From NCBI RefSeq assembly GCF_005473905.2, contig NZ_CP061336.1, positions 2,286,501-2,350,500 of the forward strand: a stretch of 64,000 nucleotides of DNA, in the 5' to 3' direction. The position numbers were made by a program, and so were the translations under genes. The notes under the pieces were generated by a model that saw only the letters and a list, made by a program, of their open reading frames with translations, searched no databases and was not told the origin of the DNA. This document shows positions 36,501 to 47,500 of the stretch, piece after piece (position 1 is the first letter of the stretch; each line of letters opens with the position of its first letter). The stretch comes from Ruminiclostridium herbifermentans (lineage in GTDB: Bacteria > Bacillota > Clostridia > Acetivibrionales > DSM-1351).

Positions 36501-36801
36501 TAAACAACCGAATATTGCTATTCCTACAAGCAGTTACTTTCAGGACCTAAATTCAGGCACCAATGCTGCACCGTTCGGAGGTATTAACGGAAATATCACT
36601 ACAAATGCAGCTGACAAAACAAGAATGGCTATACAGGGCTTAATAATGGCATATATGGAGTCGCAAAATATCCCTAACCCACAAGCTGATAATAATGATG
36701 TAAATCAATTTATAGAATTGTACTTAAATGGAACTCAAGCGTCAAATGAAAATGTTAAAAATGCATGTACATGGTTAAATAATATGGTTCCTATTATATA
36801 G
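33583..36801 (+). CDS. Giant cluster protein 1: 1072 aa with M23 (LytM) peptidase domain
   Basis: The N-terminal two thirds have no recognised domain. An M23 metallopeptidase domain lies at about residues 720-860: HQGID with His749 and Asp753, then HLHFE with His838, the usual zinc and catalytic residues. Such domains cut peptidoglycan cross-links. The segment around residues 440-500 has a Cys cluster (YDCGTPSSN, RGCSFMC). No signal peptide is visible, which is unusual for an M23 enzyme. ATG 33583 and ATG 33589 both follow GGAGG. First of five co-directional giant genes. Confidence 0.7.
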   Translation: MYMGLRITESRLPSGLSPHELGQAVLSDCGKYSLISNLTSPLRVGINNGEAIVNKVEYYVFINETNIAEFFNYKYQWNITLVDSDGKSNIFLKNEAPVENGFVYIDVNKTGKLIVSVTVLNNDSCIELRLEQNVIELDITLENLYSKIKSNKGINIGALAGNIETSREIINDFHNYIILAAPPPSLANSISSSWAFHSTDIPAKFLTAIVYELIFAYPNNTKDYRINACESAANFLNQDNFDEFLLNYTYMIPLGVCGITPQYAANILNVYPDLSNKDDNGRIQRIDLFNILRFPKTNIQVCSAILSSIKSKNDKYKDIKQELFLKNNEALISICSEFFNGLRNSISNYAPINENQVKVDALAKKTVDILSYPFISIQNYEPIYGFETYKIMVLDCRSGKPVKNAPVKRIKIGNIDSIFDIPFDDTFEKETNGSKSIIVNLINSQRALNNLKEEYEDNGTKKLRSKYDCGTPSSNYGKKGRTAYNKYWTERGCSFMCLNTENGGNPLDSAVKLIMEEYLSHRETDIYGYLNVKIPRILLLTQEKITIEVGFYDFPVVLEKQKMDPRTNPIMRSSNVFKETGFKVTWDENQSTEWGKSIGWKVSEKSNSSLFKISEKIEVSMLIGEDGKDSFKEEYTNIYFDAKKERDAIEQKDTNKTQEEENNPHAVLFAMQWCQPVWDKLSDAANDRINDIAFTAKKDGKGNWIKDLNMHIVSKYSAGDANPFGHYYGFFDMTPPTHRKTNNNPNRVHQGIDLFSGSSGSIDCFASHGGRIENNTSSSYGHNILLRLTEKAGPYFRYAHLDSTSGTYTTKERVLCGEIIAKTGRTGNILPYNDLPSHLHFELRNDSGNEIEPNAITTISGDIGDLVNASIMPSNKLPLIFPCKCKYGNDNQPVSSCRFSDAEVLKTCWAVQEFPYDQATVEYSSNGNTDHQSEAFIDSSNIIRFACPYIFKKDGDKKAQLQAQLKFVYHNQGKQPNIAIPTSSYFQDLNSGTNAAPFGGINGNITTNAADKTRMAIQGLIMAYMESQNIPNPQADNNDVNQFIELYLNGTQASNENVKNACTWLNNMVPII

Positions 36802-37020
36802 GGAGGTTTATATTTATACTACTCAATTTGATATTAAAACATAGAAAAATATTTTTTAATTGCAATAATAACCTTTTGCACATAAGTCTAAAGGTACTAG
36901 ACAAGTATCAATTGATAGTTGATAAAACAAATGTCTAAATACAGTTTTAGCTTATGTGATTCACAAGGTACTATTAAAAGGTATACTGGTTAGTCTATAA
37001 AACGAAGTGGGGTGTAAAAA
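36802..37020. repeat. Foldback in the leader of giant gene 2
   Basis: CACATAAG (36879-36886), followed after one base by CTAAA, pairs with TTTAG-CTTATGTG (36946-36958), and ACCTTTT / AAAAGGT extend the pairing on the outside (36871 and 36975). It may be an mRNA structure ahead of the DUF6603-like gene. GGGGTG precedes the GTG start. Confidence 0.5.
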
Positions 37021-40000
37021 GTGCAGGATAAAACACAATCTGTTTTTGAAAAAGCAATTCTTGAGATGCATAAAGTGTTGTTGCCCCTTTTGCATATTGA
37101 TTCAAAGTATAGTGCAAATAAACTGATTAACAAGCTGGGATATGTTTTTGATGAGGCTGAGGAAATTGGCTCAAGCTTTTCATCTATAGCCTCAAATGTT
37201 GAAAAGCTTCCTCAAGCTGCAACCGAAGCTATACAAGCAAGCAGTACTGCAGATAAAATAGTTAAAATTGCTTTTCTGGCTGAAAAAGTTACTGAAATTG
37301 TAAAAAATATTCTTAGCTTAAAAGAATCAATTTTAAGAGTTTATTCAAATGCTGTAAAAAACACAGAAACACTGCTTAATATTGCAGAGGAGTTACCAAG
37401 GCGTTTGCTGGATTACTTGTTGTGTACATATTTATCCTCAAATCACACCAAGCTTTACTCAATTTTAAATCTTGTTGGAATTACAACCACTGTTGAAGAA
37501 AATTATATATCGCTTACAGGAGAAAAAACTTCTGAAAAAGTTAAGATAAGCAGAGTTTCATGGCAATATGTTTCTATGGTTTTTTCTGATCCTGCAGCAA
37601 TTATTAGACAGGAATATAATTGGAAGCAGGGAGAAAATATATACTTCCAGTTATTATTTGAAAGAGTTTTACAAATTATGAGAGCTTATTTACTGCCTGG
37701 TGGAATATATACTCAGGATAAGCAAATAACAGCCAGTTTGACAGGGATGCAAACAGATGAATTGGTAAAGGAATTAAGAATTCCTTTGCTTCAGGCAGGT
37801 AATTGGCCAGATACATACAGTGAAGCAGGCATAAGTATATCACCAATAGTAAAGAACAGTATATCTGATGGGATGGCTATTTTGCCTTATATATTTGGTG
37901 AAGTACAGGCAAAGTCGGATATTAGTGACAGTCTCCAATTGGAGCTTAATGCAAATGGAGGATTGGATAACGGCTTAGGGATAATATTAAGGCCTGCTTG
38001 TAATATTGAATTCATATCAGATTTATTTAAAAATCCTCTTGAATCAGTAGATTTTAATTTAAAGTTGAAAATAAGCCAGAAGGAAACTACCAGTAATGAA
38101 ATAGTGCTTTTAGGTTATGCAGATTCAAGCAAATTAAGTATAAATAAATTAGGAATTATTCTCTTTGGAGAAAACAAAGACAATGTACAGGACTTTGGTA
38201 TTGAATTTGAAATAGGAGAAATATTGCTTGTTATAAAGACTGGAGATGGTGATGGCTTTATTCAAAAGCTGTTGCCTAATATTACAATAGAACAGGGATT
38301 TAGTATAAAGCTTGGATTTTCAATCAATAAAGGATTTTATATAAAATCAGGGACTGGTTCAGGAGGAGGACTGGAGTATTCAATATACTTAAATAAAGAA
38401 ATAGGTCCTCTACTTTTGGATATCTTGAAATTTAAGTTAAAATTTAATAATGACAAAATCAATTTGATTGCTTCTATTTCAGGTGGGGCAAGCATGGGGC
38501 CATTAAGTATCAGTATAACTGATATTGGAATACAGACTTGGCTTAAACTTGGCAAATCAGGTCTATTAGGAGGAGCAGATATTGGATTCGGTTTTAAACC
38601 ACCTGATGGCTTTGGTCTTGCCGTTAAAACATCCCTTGTCAGTGGCGGAGGTTTTCTGCAAATTGATGTGGATAAGGGAAGGTATTTTGGAGCATTGCAG
38701 CTCAAAGTAAAGAATATTTCTTTGGCAGCCATCGGCCTTCTGGATACGAAAGATTCTGAAGGAAAGCCTCTTGGTGGTGGCTTCAGTCTGCTCATAATAA
38801 TATGTGCCGAAATTCCTCCAATTCAGTTAGGGTATGGTTTTTCACTTATGGGAATTGGAGGATTGCTGGGGTTAAATAGGACTGTAGATATTGATGAGCT
38901 AAGAGATGGAGTCAGGAATAAAGCCCTTGATAATATAATGTTTCCTGCTGATCCTGTGGGAAATGCTAACCAATTAGTACAATCACTCAGTAAAATATTC
39001 CCCCCAAAAGAAGATTGCTTTCTGATTGCACCTATGGTTCGAATAGGCTGGGGAGTTCCAACACCTATTTTAAAATTAGATTTAAGTATACTTGTAGAAT
39101 TACCTTCATTTGATAAAATAGCCATACTTGGAAGGATGAAGCTTGCTTTGCCAAGTGAGACGGATGCTGTTATTTCAATACAGCTTGACTCTGTGGGAAT
39201 AGTGTCATTTGAAAAAGGGATGGTTTCTATTGACGCTGTTTTATATGATTCATACATAGCAAAAATAATGATTTCAGGTGAGATGGCACTTAGGGCAAAC
39301 TGGAAGGGCAATCCTGACTTTGTGTTATCTATAGGTGGCTTTCACCCTGCGTTTACTCCTCCCATTGGTTTCCCTGATTTAAAAAGGCTTACCTTATCAA
39401 TTGACTTCTGTAAAGACGCACGGCTCAGAATGGAATCTTACTTTGCATTAACCACAAATTCTATTCAATTTGGTTCTCATGTTGATTTTTATGCTAAAGT
39501 AGGGTGCTTTAGCGCAGAAGGTATGCTTGCTTTTGACACACTCATTTATTTTAATCCCTTTGGTCTTTCTGTTGATTTTAAAAGCTCTGTATCAATAAAG
39601 TGCTCTGGCAAAAGTATATGTGCAGTAACTCTGGCTGCTCATCTTAGTGGACCTAGGCCTTGGCATATAAAAGGACAAGCAAAATTCTCATTGTTGTGTG
39701 TATCCCATACCTTTAATGTGGATTTTACAATTGGTTCAGCAAGACCAGCTGAGCTGCCAAAGCCAGTAAATGTTGAAGAAATACTTGAAAGAGAAATTGT
39801 TTACATACAGAATTGGTCAGCTCAACCACCTGATGGTTTGTCCATTATTTCCTTAAAGGAAGCAGCTGATTCAAAAGAAGGAGAAATTCGCGTTCATCCG
39901 CTTGGTGGTTTAAAGTTTGTACAAACTCGGGTACCTTTGGATTTTGAACTAGAGCTTTTCGGAAGTTCGTCTGTTGAGGGAAATAACCTATTTAATATAT

Positions 40001-40530
40001 CTAGTATAACTGTTGGGAATAGTAGTACTTCATACAGCTTTAGGAAAATACAAAGTGCTTTTGCACCCGCACAATTTATGGTTATGTCTGAATCAGAAAA
40101 ATTGACTTCACCAGCTTTTGAAAACTATGATAGCGGTGTTGAAATTGATTTTGACTGTGTGGATTATGACGAACAATTTGATATTACTGATTTTGAATAT
40201 GAGACTATATTTGCAGATAATAAGGATGCTGAGCCTGCAAAAAAAGTGCATATGTCATCAGAGGAAATAACAGCTGCAGCACCTTCAGGTCCTGCTGGTT
40301 TAGCTAACTTGAAAAACAAGGAGCTTAAGTATTTCAAGGAACCTGAATTATTAATAAAGACTAAAAGATATAGCTATTCCGTTATTGAAGCTTATGATAA
40401 CAAGAAAGAATCTGAAACCAACAACTTACAAATTACTAGTAGCCAAATTACTAACAGCTTTTCAAAAGCGACACAAATAAAAAGAGCTTCTGTAAAGAAG
40501 GCTCATATACTCACTGTTATGGAGGGATAA
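37021..40530 (+). CDS. Giant cluster protein 2: DUF6603-like, 1169 aa
   Basis: A long central region (about residues 230-950) is built of Gly-rich beta strands with repeated GxGxxGGLEYSI, LGGADIGFGFKPPDGFGLAV, GGGFLQIDVDKGRYFGAL and GYGFSLMGIGGLLGLNR stretches, a pattern I associate with DUF6603 proteins. The N-terminus (1-140) is helical and the C-terminus polar. No signal peptide. It may form a large beta-structured shell or barrel-like assembly; this is inference. Start is GTG with GGGGTG upstream. It ends 2 bp before the next gene. Confidence 0.65.
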   Translation: MQDKTQSVFEKAILEMHKVLLPLLHIDSKYSANKLINKLGYVFDEAEEIGSSFSSIASNVEKLPQAATEAIQASSTADKIVKIAFLAEKVTEIVKNILSLKESILRVYSNAVKNTETLLNIAEELPRRLLDYLLCTYLSSNHTKLYSILNLVGITTTVEENYISLTGEKTSEKVKISRVSWQYVSMVFSDPAAIIRQEYNWKQGENIYFQLLFERVLQIMRAYLLPGGIYTQDKQITASLTGMQTDELVKELRIPLLQAGNWPDTYSEAGISISPIVKNSISDGMAILPYIFGEVQAKSDISDSLQLELNANGGLDNGLGIILRPACNIEFISDLFKNPLESVDFNLKLKISQKETTSNEIVLLGYADSSKLSINKLGIILFGENKDNVQDFGIEFEIGEILLVIKTGDGDGFIQKLLPNITIEQGFSIKLGFSINKGFYIKSGTGSGGGLEYSIYLNKEIGPLLLDILKFKLKFNNDKINLIASISGGASMGPLSISITDIGIQTWLKLGKSGLLGGADIGFGFKPPDGFGLAVKTSLVSGGGFLQIDVDKGRYFGALQLKVKNISLAAIGLLDTKDSEGKPLGGGFSLLIIICAEIPPIQLGYGFSLMGIGGLLGLNRTVDIDELRDGVRNKALDNIMFPADPVGNANQLVQSLSKIFPPKEDCFLIAPMVRIGWGVPTPILKLDLSILVELPSFDKIAILGRMKLALPSETDAVISIQLDSVGIVSFEKGMVSIDAVLYDSYIAKIMISGEMALRANWKGNPDFVLSIGGFHPAFTPPIGFPDLKRLTLSIDFCKDARLRMESYFALTTNSIQFGSHVDFYAKVGCFSAEGMLAFDTLIYFNPFGLSVDFKSSVSIKCSGKSICAVTLAAHLSGPRPWHIKGQAKFSLLCVSHTFNVDFTIGSARPAELPKPVNVEEILEREIVYIQNWSAQPPDGLSIISLKEAADSKEGEIRVHPLGGLKFVQTRVPLDFELELFGSSSVEGNNLFNISSITVGNSSTSYSFRKIQSAFAPAQFMVMSESEKLTSPAFENYDSGVEIDFDCVDYDEQFDITDFEYETIFADNKDAEPAKKVHMSSEEITAAAPSGPAGLANLKNKELKYFKEPELLIKTKRYSYSVIEAYDNKKESETNNLQITSSQITNSFSKATQIKRASVKKAHILTVMEG

Positions 40531-40532
40531 AT

Positions 40533-43500
40533 ATGGGGCTTGCATTTTTGAGCTGGGTTCGTACAGGGCTTGGCGGTGAATTAAATAAAAACGAAACAAA
40601 CAATAATATACTTGGGGGAAATGAATTTCCTCTTAATACAAGCTTACCAATTAATATTCAGCTTAATACAGGGAAAAGCAAATCAATTACGGCTTATATT
40701 CATGGTCCTGGCGATATTACTGGTTTTGATATTGAGCAAATAATCAGAAAAGAGCCATGTGAAAATGCAATTGAGGTATCTCCTAATTATATTCCGTCCA
40801 TAGATTTTGATTCTCCTGAGTTGCCGTGGTTGCTTTCAACAACTGGACCACAGAGAGGTGGCACAGAGAATGGGTTGAATAAAAGAGGGCTTTATCCTTG
40901 GTTATGTCTCATAACTATTGAAGAACCTGATAGATTTACTATATCTCCTCCTGGTTTTAAGAAACCGCTGTCCTCTGTTGTTCTTCCAGTAAATGAACTG
41001 CCTTTATTAGAATGGTCATGGCTTTGGGCTCATACTCAGGTTGTCATAAATAGTGCGGACGAGTCTATTGAAGATATAATAAAAAATAAGCCTGATAGAA
41101 ACCTGTCAAGACTTATTTCTCCAATTAGACTAAAACCCGAAAAGCTTTATCAAGCCTTTGTTGTACCAGTATTTGAAGCAGGACGCATTGCAGGTCTGGG
41201 AATGGAGCTTGAAAACAGTAATAAAACGAATTTTGCATGGGATAGTTCTAAAACAGAGGTTGAATTACCTATTTATACAAGCTGGAGATTTTCAACAGGT
41301 AAACATGGAGATTTTCAGTATCTAGCTGAGCTTCTTGAACCTTCTCACCAGTCTAATAATGGAATTTGTAAGCTTAGTATATTTGACGAAGCAGAAAATA
41401 TGAATGCAGCTGCCTCAGGAAGTTCTAAAGATAAATGGACTATAAATCTTGAAGGAGCGGTTGTAGACGCTAATTTAACAACTGGTACATGGAGCTTGAG
41501 TACAACAGATAAAAAAAGATTTACGGACAAGCTTGCAGATAGGCTTGAAAAAAAGCCTGGGGTGCTGCCTTTGCCTGCTTATGGCTCAGTAAATACTGAA
41601 TTTTCTGGTAATTTAAATCAAACAGGAGTACCCGCTTGGCTTAAGGAGCTTAATTTAGATCCTAGGTACCGCATTGCCGCTTCTCTCGGCACTCAGGTTA
41701 TAAAAGAAAATCAGGAAGAATTAATGGCATCAGCATGGGAACAGGCAGCGCAAATAAAAGAAGTGAATCAGTCATTGAGACAGGGACAGCTGGCACTAAA
41801 AACAAGTCATAATATTTACAAAAAGAGAATTGGGGAAAACGGCAGCAATGCCGCTCTTTCAAACAGCAGTCTTATCAGCCTGACTGCTTCAGCACATACG
41901 GCTATGCTGTATAAGAGTAAACCTGAAAGCACAATAGCAAAGGGTCTTAAGGAACTTTATACTAATATGACGCTAGAAGGAGTTATGTCACTTCAGTATC
42001 GCAAGCTTGCAAGACCAAGTGGAAAAATTTCTAAGAGAATTAAAAATAAAAAGTTAATAAAAAAAGTAAATCCTTTGGAATATACTTCAGAGAAGCTTGC
42101 TAAGGGTAATTTTGCTTTGATATTTGAAAAGAAGCCGATATTAGGAAGTATTAACATTGAAGAACTTTCTGGAAATGCTATTTCAATGGTGTCTTTTGTT
42201 CCTCAAATAGAAAATACAGTAGCTAAACAATTAAATATAGAAAATAATAAAGGAAAACAATTGAAAAATGAGTTTGTATCTGATGTAATTATAGGCTTTA
42301 AATCAGGAAGGATAATAAAAGGAACATGTGTAGCTATTGACGCAAAGCATCATCTAAACTTTAGCGCAAGCTTTAATATGAATGAAAACATGTACGGTTA
42401 TTTGTCAGGCACAAATTGGATACAATTTTTTGAACATGCCTATGCGGGGTCTAAAAATATCCTGTATGACAGCAGAGCAGTAACATATAAAAAAATAAAC
42501 GGAGAATACATAACAATAAATGCACTTTTCCGACTCAGTGTAACTTCAGATAGTTATAAAGAGTATTACATTCTAAATGGCTATTACACATGGAATAAAG
42601 GATATATATGTGAAACAGTTCCAATGAGCCACTATTATCCAAGTAATTCAAAAGATTGGTATGATATTGAGTATATGAGTTATATATTTGCTCAAGAAAA
42701 TTACTACTCTAATAACAGTTCTATATATGATATGAGTAGGCCCTGTGTGTCAGTTATGTATGTAAAAAACGAGTATAATATTATCTTTGTAGCTAAATCA
42801 CGTAATTGTAAAAAAATAGGAATAACAATAGGACTTAATGTTGATAATAAAGGAAAAGTGCGTAATGGATGGAAACATATACCTATTGGATATGATTGTG
42901 ATAAAGACATAAGCATGGATGCATATAACAACCATATATATATATTGACTGGAAAAAAGCTATTAATTGTTACGTTAGATGAAAACTGCAATGTTGTAAA
43001 GAAACGTGAATCATCTCAATGGATAATACCGGAAGGATATGTGTCAGGAGTAATAACTGCCTGCGACTTTAGGAAATCAACCAATCCAGATTTACTATTT
43101 GTTTATTCTATAAAAGACGGCGAGGCTAGTAAATGTTTCTATAGATTAGCTTATAATGTCGATGATGAAGGTAATGTGTTAGAATGGGGTAAGCCTGTTC
43201 CTGTATTAACAGAAGGAAAAGAAAATACAGGTACACCACTTTCGGTTATATTAGGTATATCAGATAAGGATAGTGCAGAAAAGCTTCAGCAGTTTACTAA
43301 ACAATTCTTAGATCAAGTAGAGGAAACACAAAATAGACTTAATAATATTTTTATGTATAATAAAAAAACTTCAATAGGAGCCTTAGATATTGATAACATT
43401 GCTGAAGAAATACGCAAGGAAATTAATCCACAAAAAGCCATTGTTCAAAAAATAGGTGAAACTCTTGAGCTGCCTGATTCAATATCGAGCAATGTGAACG

Positions 43501-44378
43501 AGAGATTGCAGCCAATTGCTGTAGTACCTAGATTTACTCAGCCTGTCAATGAGCTGCTTAGGAGTATGAATCCTGAGAATTTCTTAATAGGAGCTAAATC
43601 AATTCCCGATAATAGTGTTACAGTACTTAAACCCAATAAAAAGTTTATTGAAGCATTTTTAATAGGAATGAACAACGAAATGAGTAATGAGTTTCTTTGG
43701 AGAAACTATCCTGCTGATTTTTCAGCTACTTATTTTAATAGATTCTGGGATAACCGATCGGAAGACGGCAATATATTGCCTGATATAGCTCCTATTAACA
43801 AATGGAAGAAAACTAAAAAGCTAGGAGATAATCTTATAAATGACAATATAGGTCTATTTCTCACTATACGCGGTGAGCTATTAAGACGATTGCCAAATGT
43901 TATGCTTTATGCTCTTCCGGCAAAAGAATCAGGTGGCAAAAGAACTATTGACACTGAGAAAAAGAAAGAATTCCCTATTTTCAGCAGTAAAATTGATCCT
44001 GATATATATTTCTTTGCTTTTACCAAAACACCTGAAGAAGTATATGGCAATTCACAATATGATGGCTGGTATTTTATTTTTCAAGAGCATCCAACTGCTC
44101 CTCGTTTTGGCGCAAATGAAAGTAATCAAGATAATGAACCAGTGAATATAGATCAATTAACAAAATGGGAAGATTTAGAATGGTCAATGATTGACACAAA
44201 AAATAATTATATAGATTTCGGAGAAGATTCAAGTCTCAGCGGTAAGCAGCTGCCTGACACATTAGGAAAAAGTTCAACACACAGATGGGCATTCAGTTCA
44301 GCACATCTAGCACATATTTTATTACAGAGACCTGTTCAGGTGGCAATACATGCTACGAAATTGATGGAAAAACCGTAA
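40533..44378 (+). CDS. Giant cluster protein 3: 1281 aa, unknown function
   Basis: N-terminus FLSWVRTGLGG, then YIHGPGDITGFD, RGLYPWLCLITIEEPDRF and WSWLWAHTQV. The central part (about residues 560-910) looks like an inserted beta-rich/propeller-like region (repeating aromatic strands such as GVITACDFRKSTNPDLLFVY). The C-terminus has GWYFIFQEHPTAPRFG. I recall uncharacterised large bacterial proteins with this N- and C-terminal pattern, usually next to DUF6603-type proteins, but no known function. GGAGGG precedes the ATG, which lies 2 bp after the previous stop, so translation is coupled. Confidence 0.6.
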   Translation: MGLAFLSWVRTGLGGELNKNETNNNILGGNEFPLNTSLPINIQLNTGKSKSITAYIHGPGDITGFDIEQIIRKEPCENAIEVSPNYIPSIDFDSPELPWLLSTTGPQRGGTENGLNKRGLYPWLCLITIEEPDRFTISPPGFKKPLSSVVLPVNELPLLEWSWLWAHTQVVINSADESIEDIIKNKPDRNLSRLISPIRLKPEKLYQAFVVPVFEAGRIAGLGMELENSNKTNFAWDSSKTEVELPIYTSWRFSTGKHGDFQYLAELLEPSHQSNNGICKLSIFDEAENMNAAASGSSKDKWTINLEGAVVDANLTTGTWSLSTTDKKRFTDKLADRLEKKPGVLPLPAYGSVNTEFSGNLNQTGVPAWLKELNLDPRYRIAASLGTQVIKENQEELMASAWEQAAQIKEVNQSLRQGQLALKTSHNIYKKRIGENGSNAALSNSSLISLTASAHTAMLYKSKPESTIAKGLKELYTNMTLEGVMSLQYRKLARPSGKISKRIKNKKLIKKVNPLEYTSEKLAKGNFALIFEKKPILGSINIEELSGNAISMVSFVPQIENTVAKQLNIENNKGKQLKNEFVSDVIIGFKSGRIIKGTCVAIDAKHHLNFSASFNMNENMYGYLSGTNWIQFFEHAYAGSKNILYDSRAVTYKKINGEYITINALFRLSVTSDSYKEYYILNGYYTWNKGYICETVPMSHYYPSNSKDWYDIEYMSYIFAQENYYSNNSSIYDMSRPCVSVMYVKNEYNIIFVAKSRNCKKIGITIGLNVDNKGKVRNGWKHIPIGYDCDKDISMDAYNNHIYILTGKKLLIVTLDENCNVVKKRESSQWIIPEGYVSGVITACDFRKSTNPDLLFVYSIKDGEASKCFYRLAYNVDDEGNVLEWGKPVPVLTEGKENTGTPLSVILGISDKDSAEKLQQFTKQFLDQVEETQNRLNNIFMYNKKTSIGALDIDNIAEEIRKEINPQKAIVQKIGETLELPDSISSNVNERLQPIAVVPRFTQPVNELLRSMNPENFLIGAKSIPDNSVTVLKPNKKFIEAFLIGMNNEMSNEFLWRNYPADFSATYFNRFWDNRSEDGNILPDIAPINKWKKTKKLGDNLINDNIGLFLTIRGELLRRLPNVMLYALPAKESGGKRTIDTEKKKEFPIFSSKIDPDIYFFAFTKTPEEVYGNSQYDGWYFIFQEHPTAPRFGANESNQDNEPVNIDQLTKWEDLEWSMIDTKNNYIDFGEDSSLSGKQLPDTLGKSSTHRWAFSSAHLAHILLQRPVQVAIHATKLMEKP

Positions 44379-44500
44379 ACATAATTATTGTTAGAAACAA
44401 ACCATTGATAAACCATTTATAAGATTGAACAACGATAAGATAAAATATTCAAGTGGGAAATATGAATTATTTAGTTATATGAATTAGACGGAGGCTAAAA

Positions 44501-47500
44501 ATGAGTGAGATACTATTTTCGGGAATTTCTCCCATTACATTTTTTCCGATAAGACTTGAAACAAGGTTTTATCCCTATAAAAGAAAAGAAGGAACTAAAC
44601 CTGATGAATTACATATTCGCATTTATCCGGACATTATTCATATTGACAGCCATGAAAAAGAGCTAACAGAATTTGAAAAAGAAATGGGTAAGCAATTCTG
44701 GACCCAATTGTTGAATGCTGAAAATAATGTGAATATAAAAGATGACTTATGGAATCAGCTTGTTAGCACATTAGGAGCAGAGAGAGCATCATGGGTAGCA
44801 CGAATAATGAAACCTAATCTTAACAATGCTATTGAATTTCCAAATGTTGAATTAAAGGATAGTTCATGGACAAGGCCAGCGTTAGTAAGATTACTGCCTA
44901 CTAAATGGAGAGCAGTTGCTATACTTGGAAATCAGAAAATTACTGCGGTGGGTAAAAACATAATTACGCCTCTGCCTATCTCAATAGACCCGTTAAGTAC
45001 TAAAACAGAAATTGATTGGCTTATTGACTTTAATAAGGCACTTGATGCAGGTATGGCAATCAAGCTTCCGTTGTCTTCTGAAATGAAAACTAATGGGATT
45101 GACAGACTATTAGTTTATGGAATTAAAGAAAATCAAAATGGTGCAAGTGGAGCAGAGGAACTGAAAGAAGTACTAAATGCTCACTATTATACTGATGGCT
45201 TTGGATATATTGAACCGGGTACTCCTACCAATAATACTGAAAATACCTTTAGTGGCTATGACAAAAGTGATCCGCAATACATTTCAGGCTATTCAATTTT
45301 TGAACAGGATGATTTTAATTCTGATGAAAAATCTTCTGCTTCAAGAACTGCAAAATATATGGGTATAAGCTTATCACAAACAGGACAATTTGATGAAAAA
45401 GTTAACTCGTTTGTTTATGCTGCTAACAGACATTGCAGAGAGGAATTATTTTCTGAAGCTGTAAATGAAGGGCTATGGGCTTCTACTTGGGGTTACTTTT
45501 TATCACAAATGCTTGTTGAATCAGAGGGAGAATATGCAAGTAATACTTGCAGCTATTCGAAAATTGAAGAAAGAGCATATTTTAACTATTTAGAAAGAGA
45601 ACGATTGAAAAGAGAAGATTGGCTGAAGTCTGAACTTGAAGCTATTGCAGAAGTAGTGTATAATGAACAAATTTATAAATATATAGATAAGAAAACGTAT
45701 ACTAGAGAAGAGGCTCTTAAAAAAGCTGAAAATATTCAGAAAGGATATGAAAGTTGGGATACATTTTTGCAGCAGTGGGTTTATGCTAGAAAACAAGCCA
45801 ATCCTTATATTAACATAAATGTAGAAGCTTTAAGGAGAGAAATTATTCAGACCATAAATTTTAAGGCATACATAAAATGGAAAGAAAGAGGAAGTATTAT
45901 TGGAGATCGTGATTCAGACTGGATACGGGCAGAGAAGCAGCTTTATCTCGATAGGGTTTCCAAATATGCATATTTAAGATGGGAGTGGAGAAATTCTATA
46001 AAAATGGATGATTCTCCAGAAAATGATTGGTATGCTGGAGAACGTGCTCTTAGTTACTCGGCTGATTCAATTAAAGTAGGAAGAAAACACTTTACTAAAT
46101 ATGTTCGACCTGGAGGGCCTCTTCCTGCTATCAGAATTGCAAATCAGCCATATGGAGTATTACCTGTAATGTCATTAGATAATTGGAAGCCTAGTGAAAA
46201 TGAGAATAATCTAGAGAAATTAGTAAAGGCAATTAATGTACTAAAAAGCAAAGTATGGCTTCCCTCTGTGTCAAATGTTCCAAGAATAGGCTGTAATGAA
46301 AATGAAACTGAAAACAAGGAATTGTCTGATTTACTTACAATATTAATGACAAGTCCTTTAAGTCAAGAGTTTGATGCTTCAATGAGGCTTAGTTATGAAT
46401 TTGTTAAAAGTATTCTTCGTATAACTAATAAGGAAGTCAGCGGTAACTGGGAAATGACACTGAATGCTTCAAATAAAGTGATTTTAGATGCTTTAGGGAT
46501 TTCGTGGCTACCAAGAATAAATTCATTTGTAGGTACAAAGGATATTTTAACTGTATCGATACCATTAATTGGGGAAAAGGACAAAGAAATTCTTGATTGG
46601 TTTGTAGGCTCAAAAAATGTAACATTGTTAGAGGCACTTAAAAATGATGATGAACATATGCCTGATAACTTAAAAAATTCCAAGTCTCTTTTGTATTTAC
46701 TATTGCGTCACAGCTGCTTAAGAGAGCTTGTTGATGCTGCTATTAGTATTCTTAAAGATAATAACAAGCTAAAGGATTGGGAACATCTTGATGCAGACCT
46801 TATTAATATGAAGATTGAAGACAGTAGTGAACCATCACGCATTGTATGGGAACTTTTTAATAGAAGAATTACTATAGAAAATACGGTAATAAATACAAAT
46901 CGTCCTATAAGAGCAAATACAATAACTGTAGGTACATATATAGAAAAAAATTATAAAAATTGCAGTGAGGATTCACCTCTATATGGTTTGAGAAAGTTTA
47001 TGGAGGCAGTTGAAACCATAAAAGATGCTTCTTATCAACAGATAGATCGCCTCGTAAGACAAACCCTTGACTCTGCTTCTCACCGACTTGATGCATGGAT
47101 TACATCTTTTGCTACACGCCGCTTGTCGGAAATAAGAGACAGAGGAATAGAAGGAACACTGATTGGAGGCTTTGGATGGGTAGAGGATTTAAAAGCACAG
47201 GAAGGAGAACATTCTAATGCGCAAAGCAATACAAATATGAATAAAACACAAGATGGATTCATACATGCTCCTTCTATAAGGCAGGCTATAACAGCAGGAG
47301 TGTTAAGAAGTGCATATCTGGCGCATGCAAGCGATAATGGTAACTCTTGTGCAATAAATCTATCTTCTTCTAGAGTAAGAAAAGCAGAATGGCTTTTAGA
47401 CGGTATGAGACAGGGGCAAACACTTTCTAGTCTATTAGGATACTTATTCGAAAAGGAACTTCATAAAGGACAGGCAGATGAGTACATTGATGATTTTAGA

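Noticed and set aside
38337-39311. Two minus-strand ORFs of 152 and 162 codons
   Set aside because: They lie wholly inside the Gly-rich DUF6603-like gene in the opposite frame and show low-complexity Pro/Ser translation; shadow ORFs.
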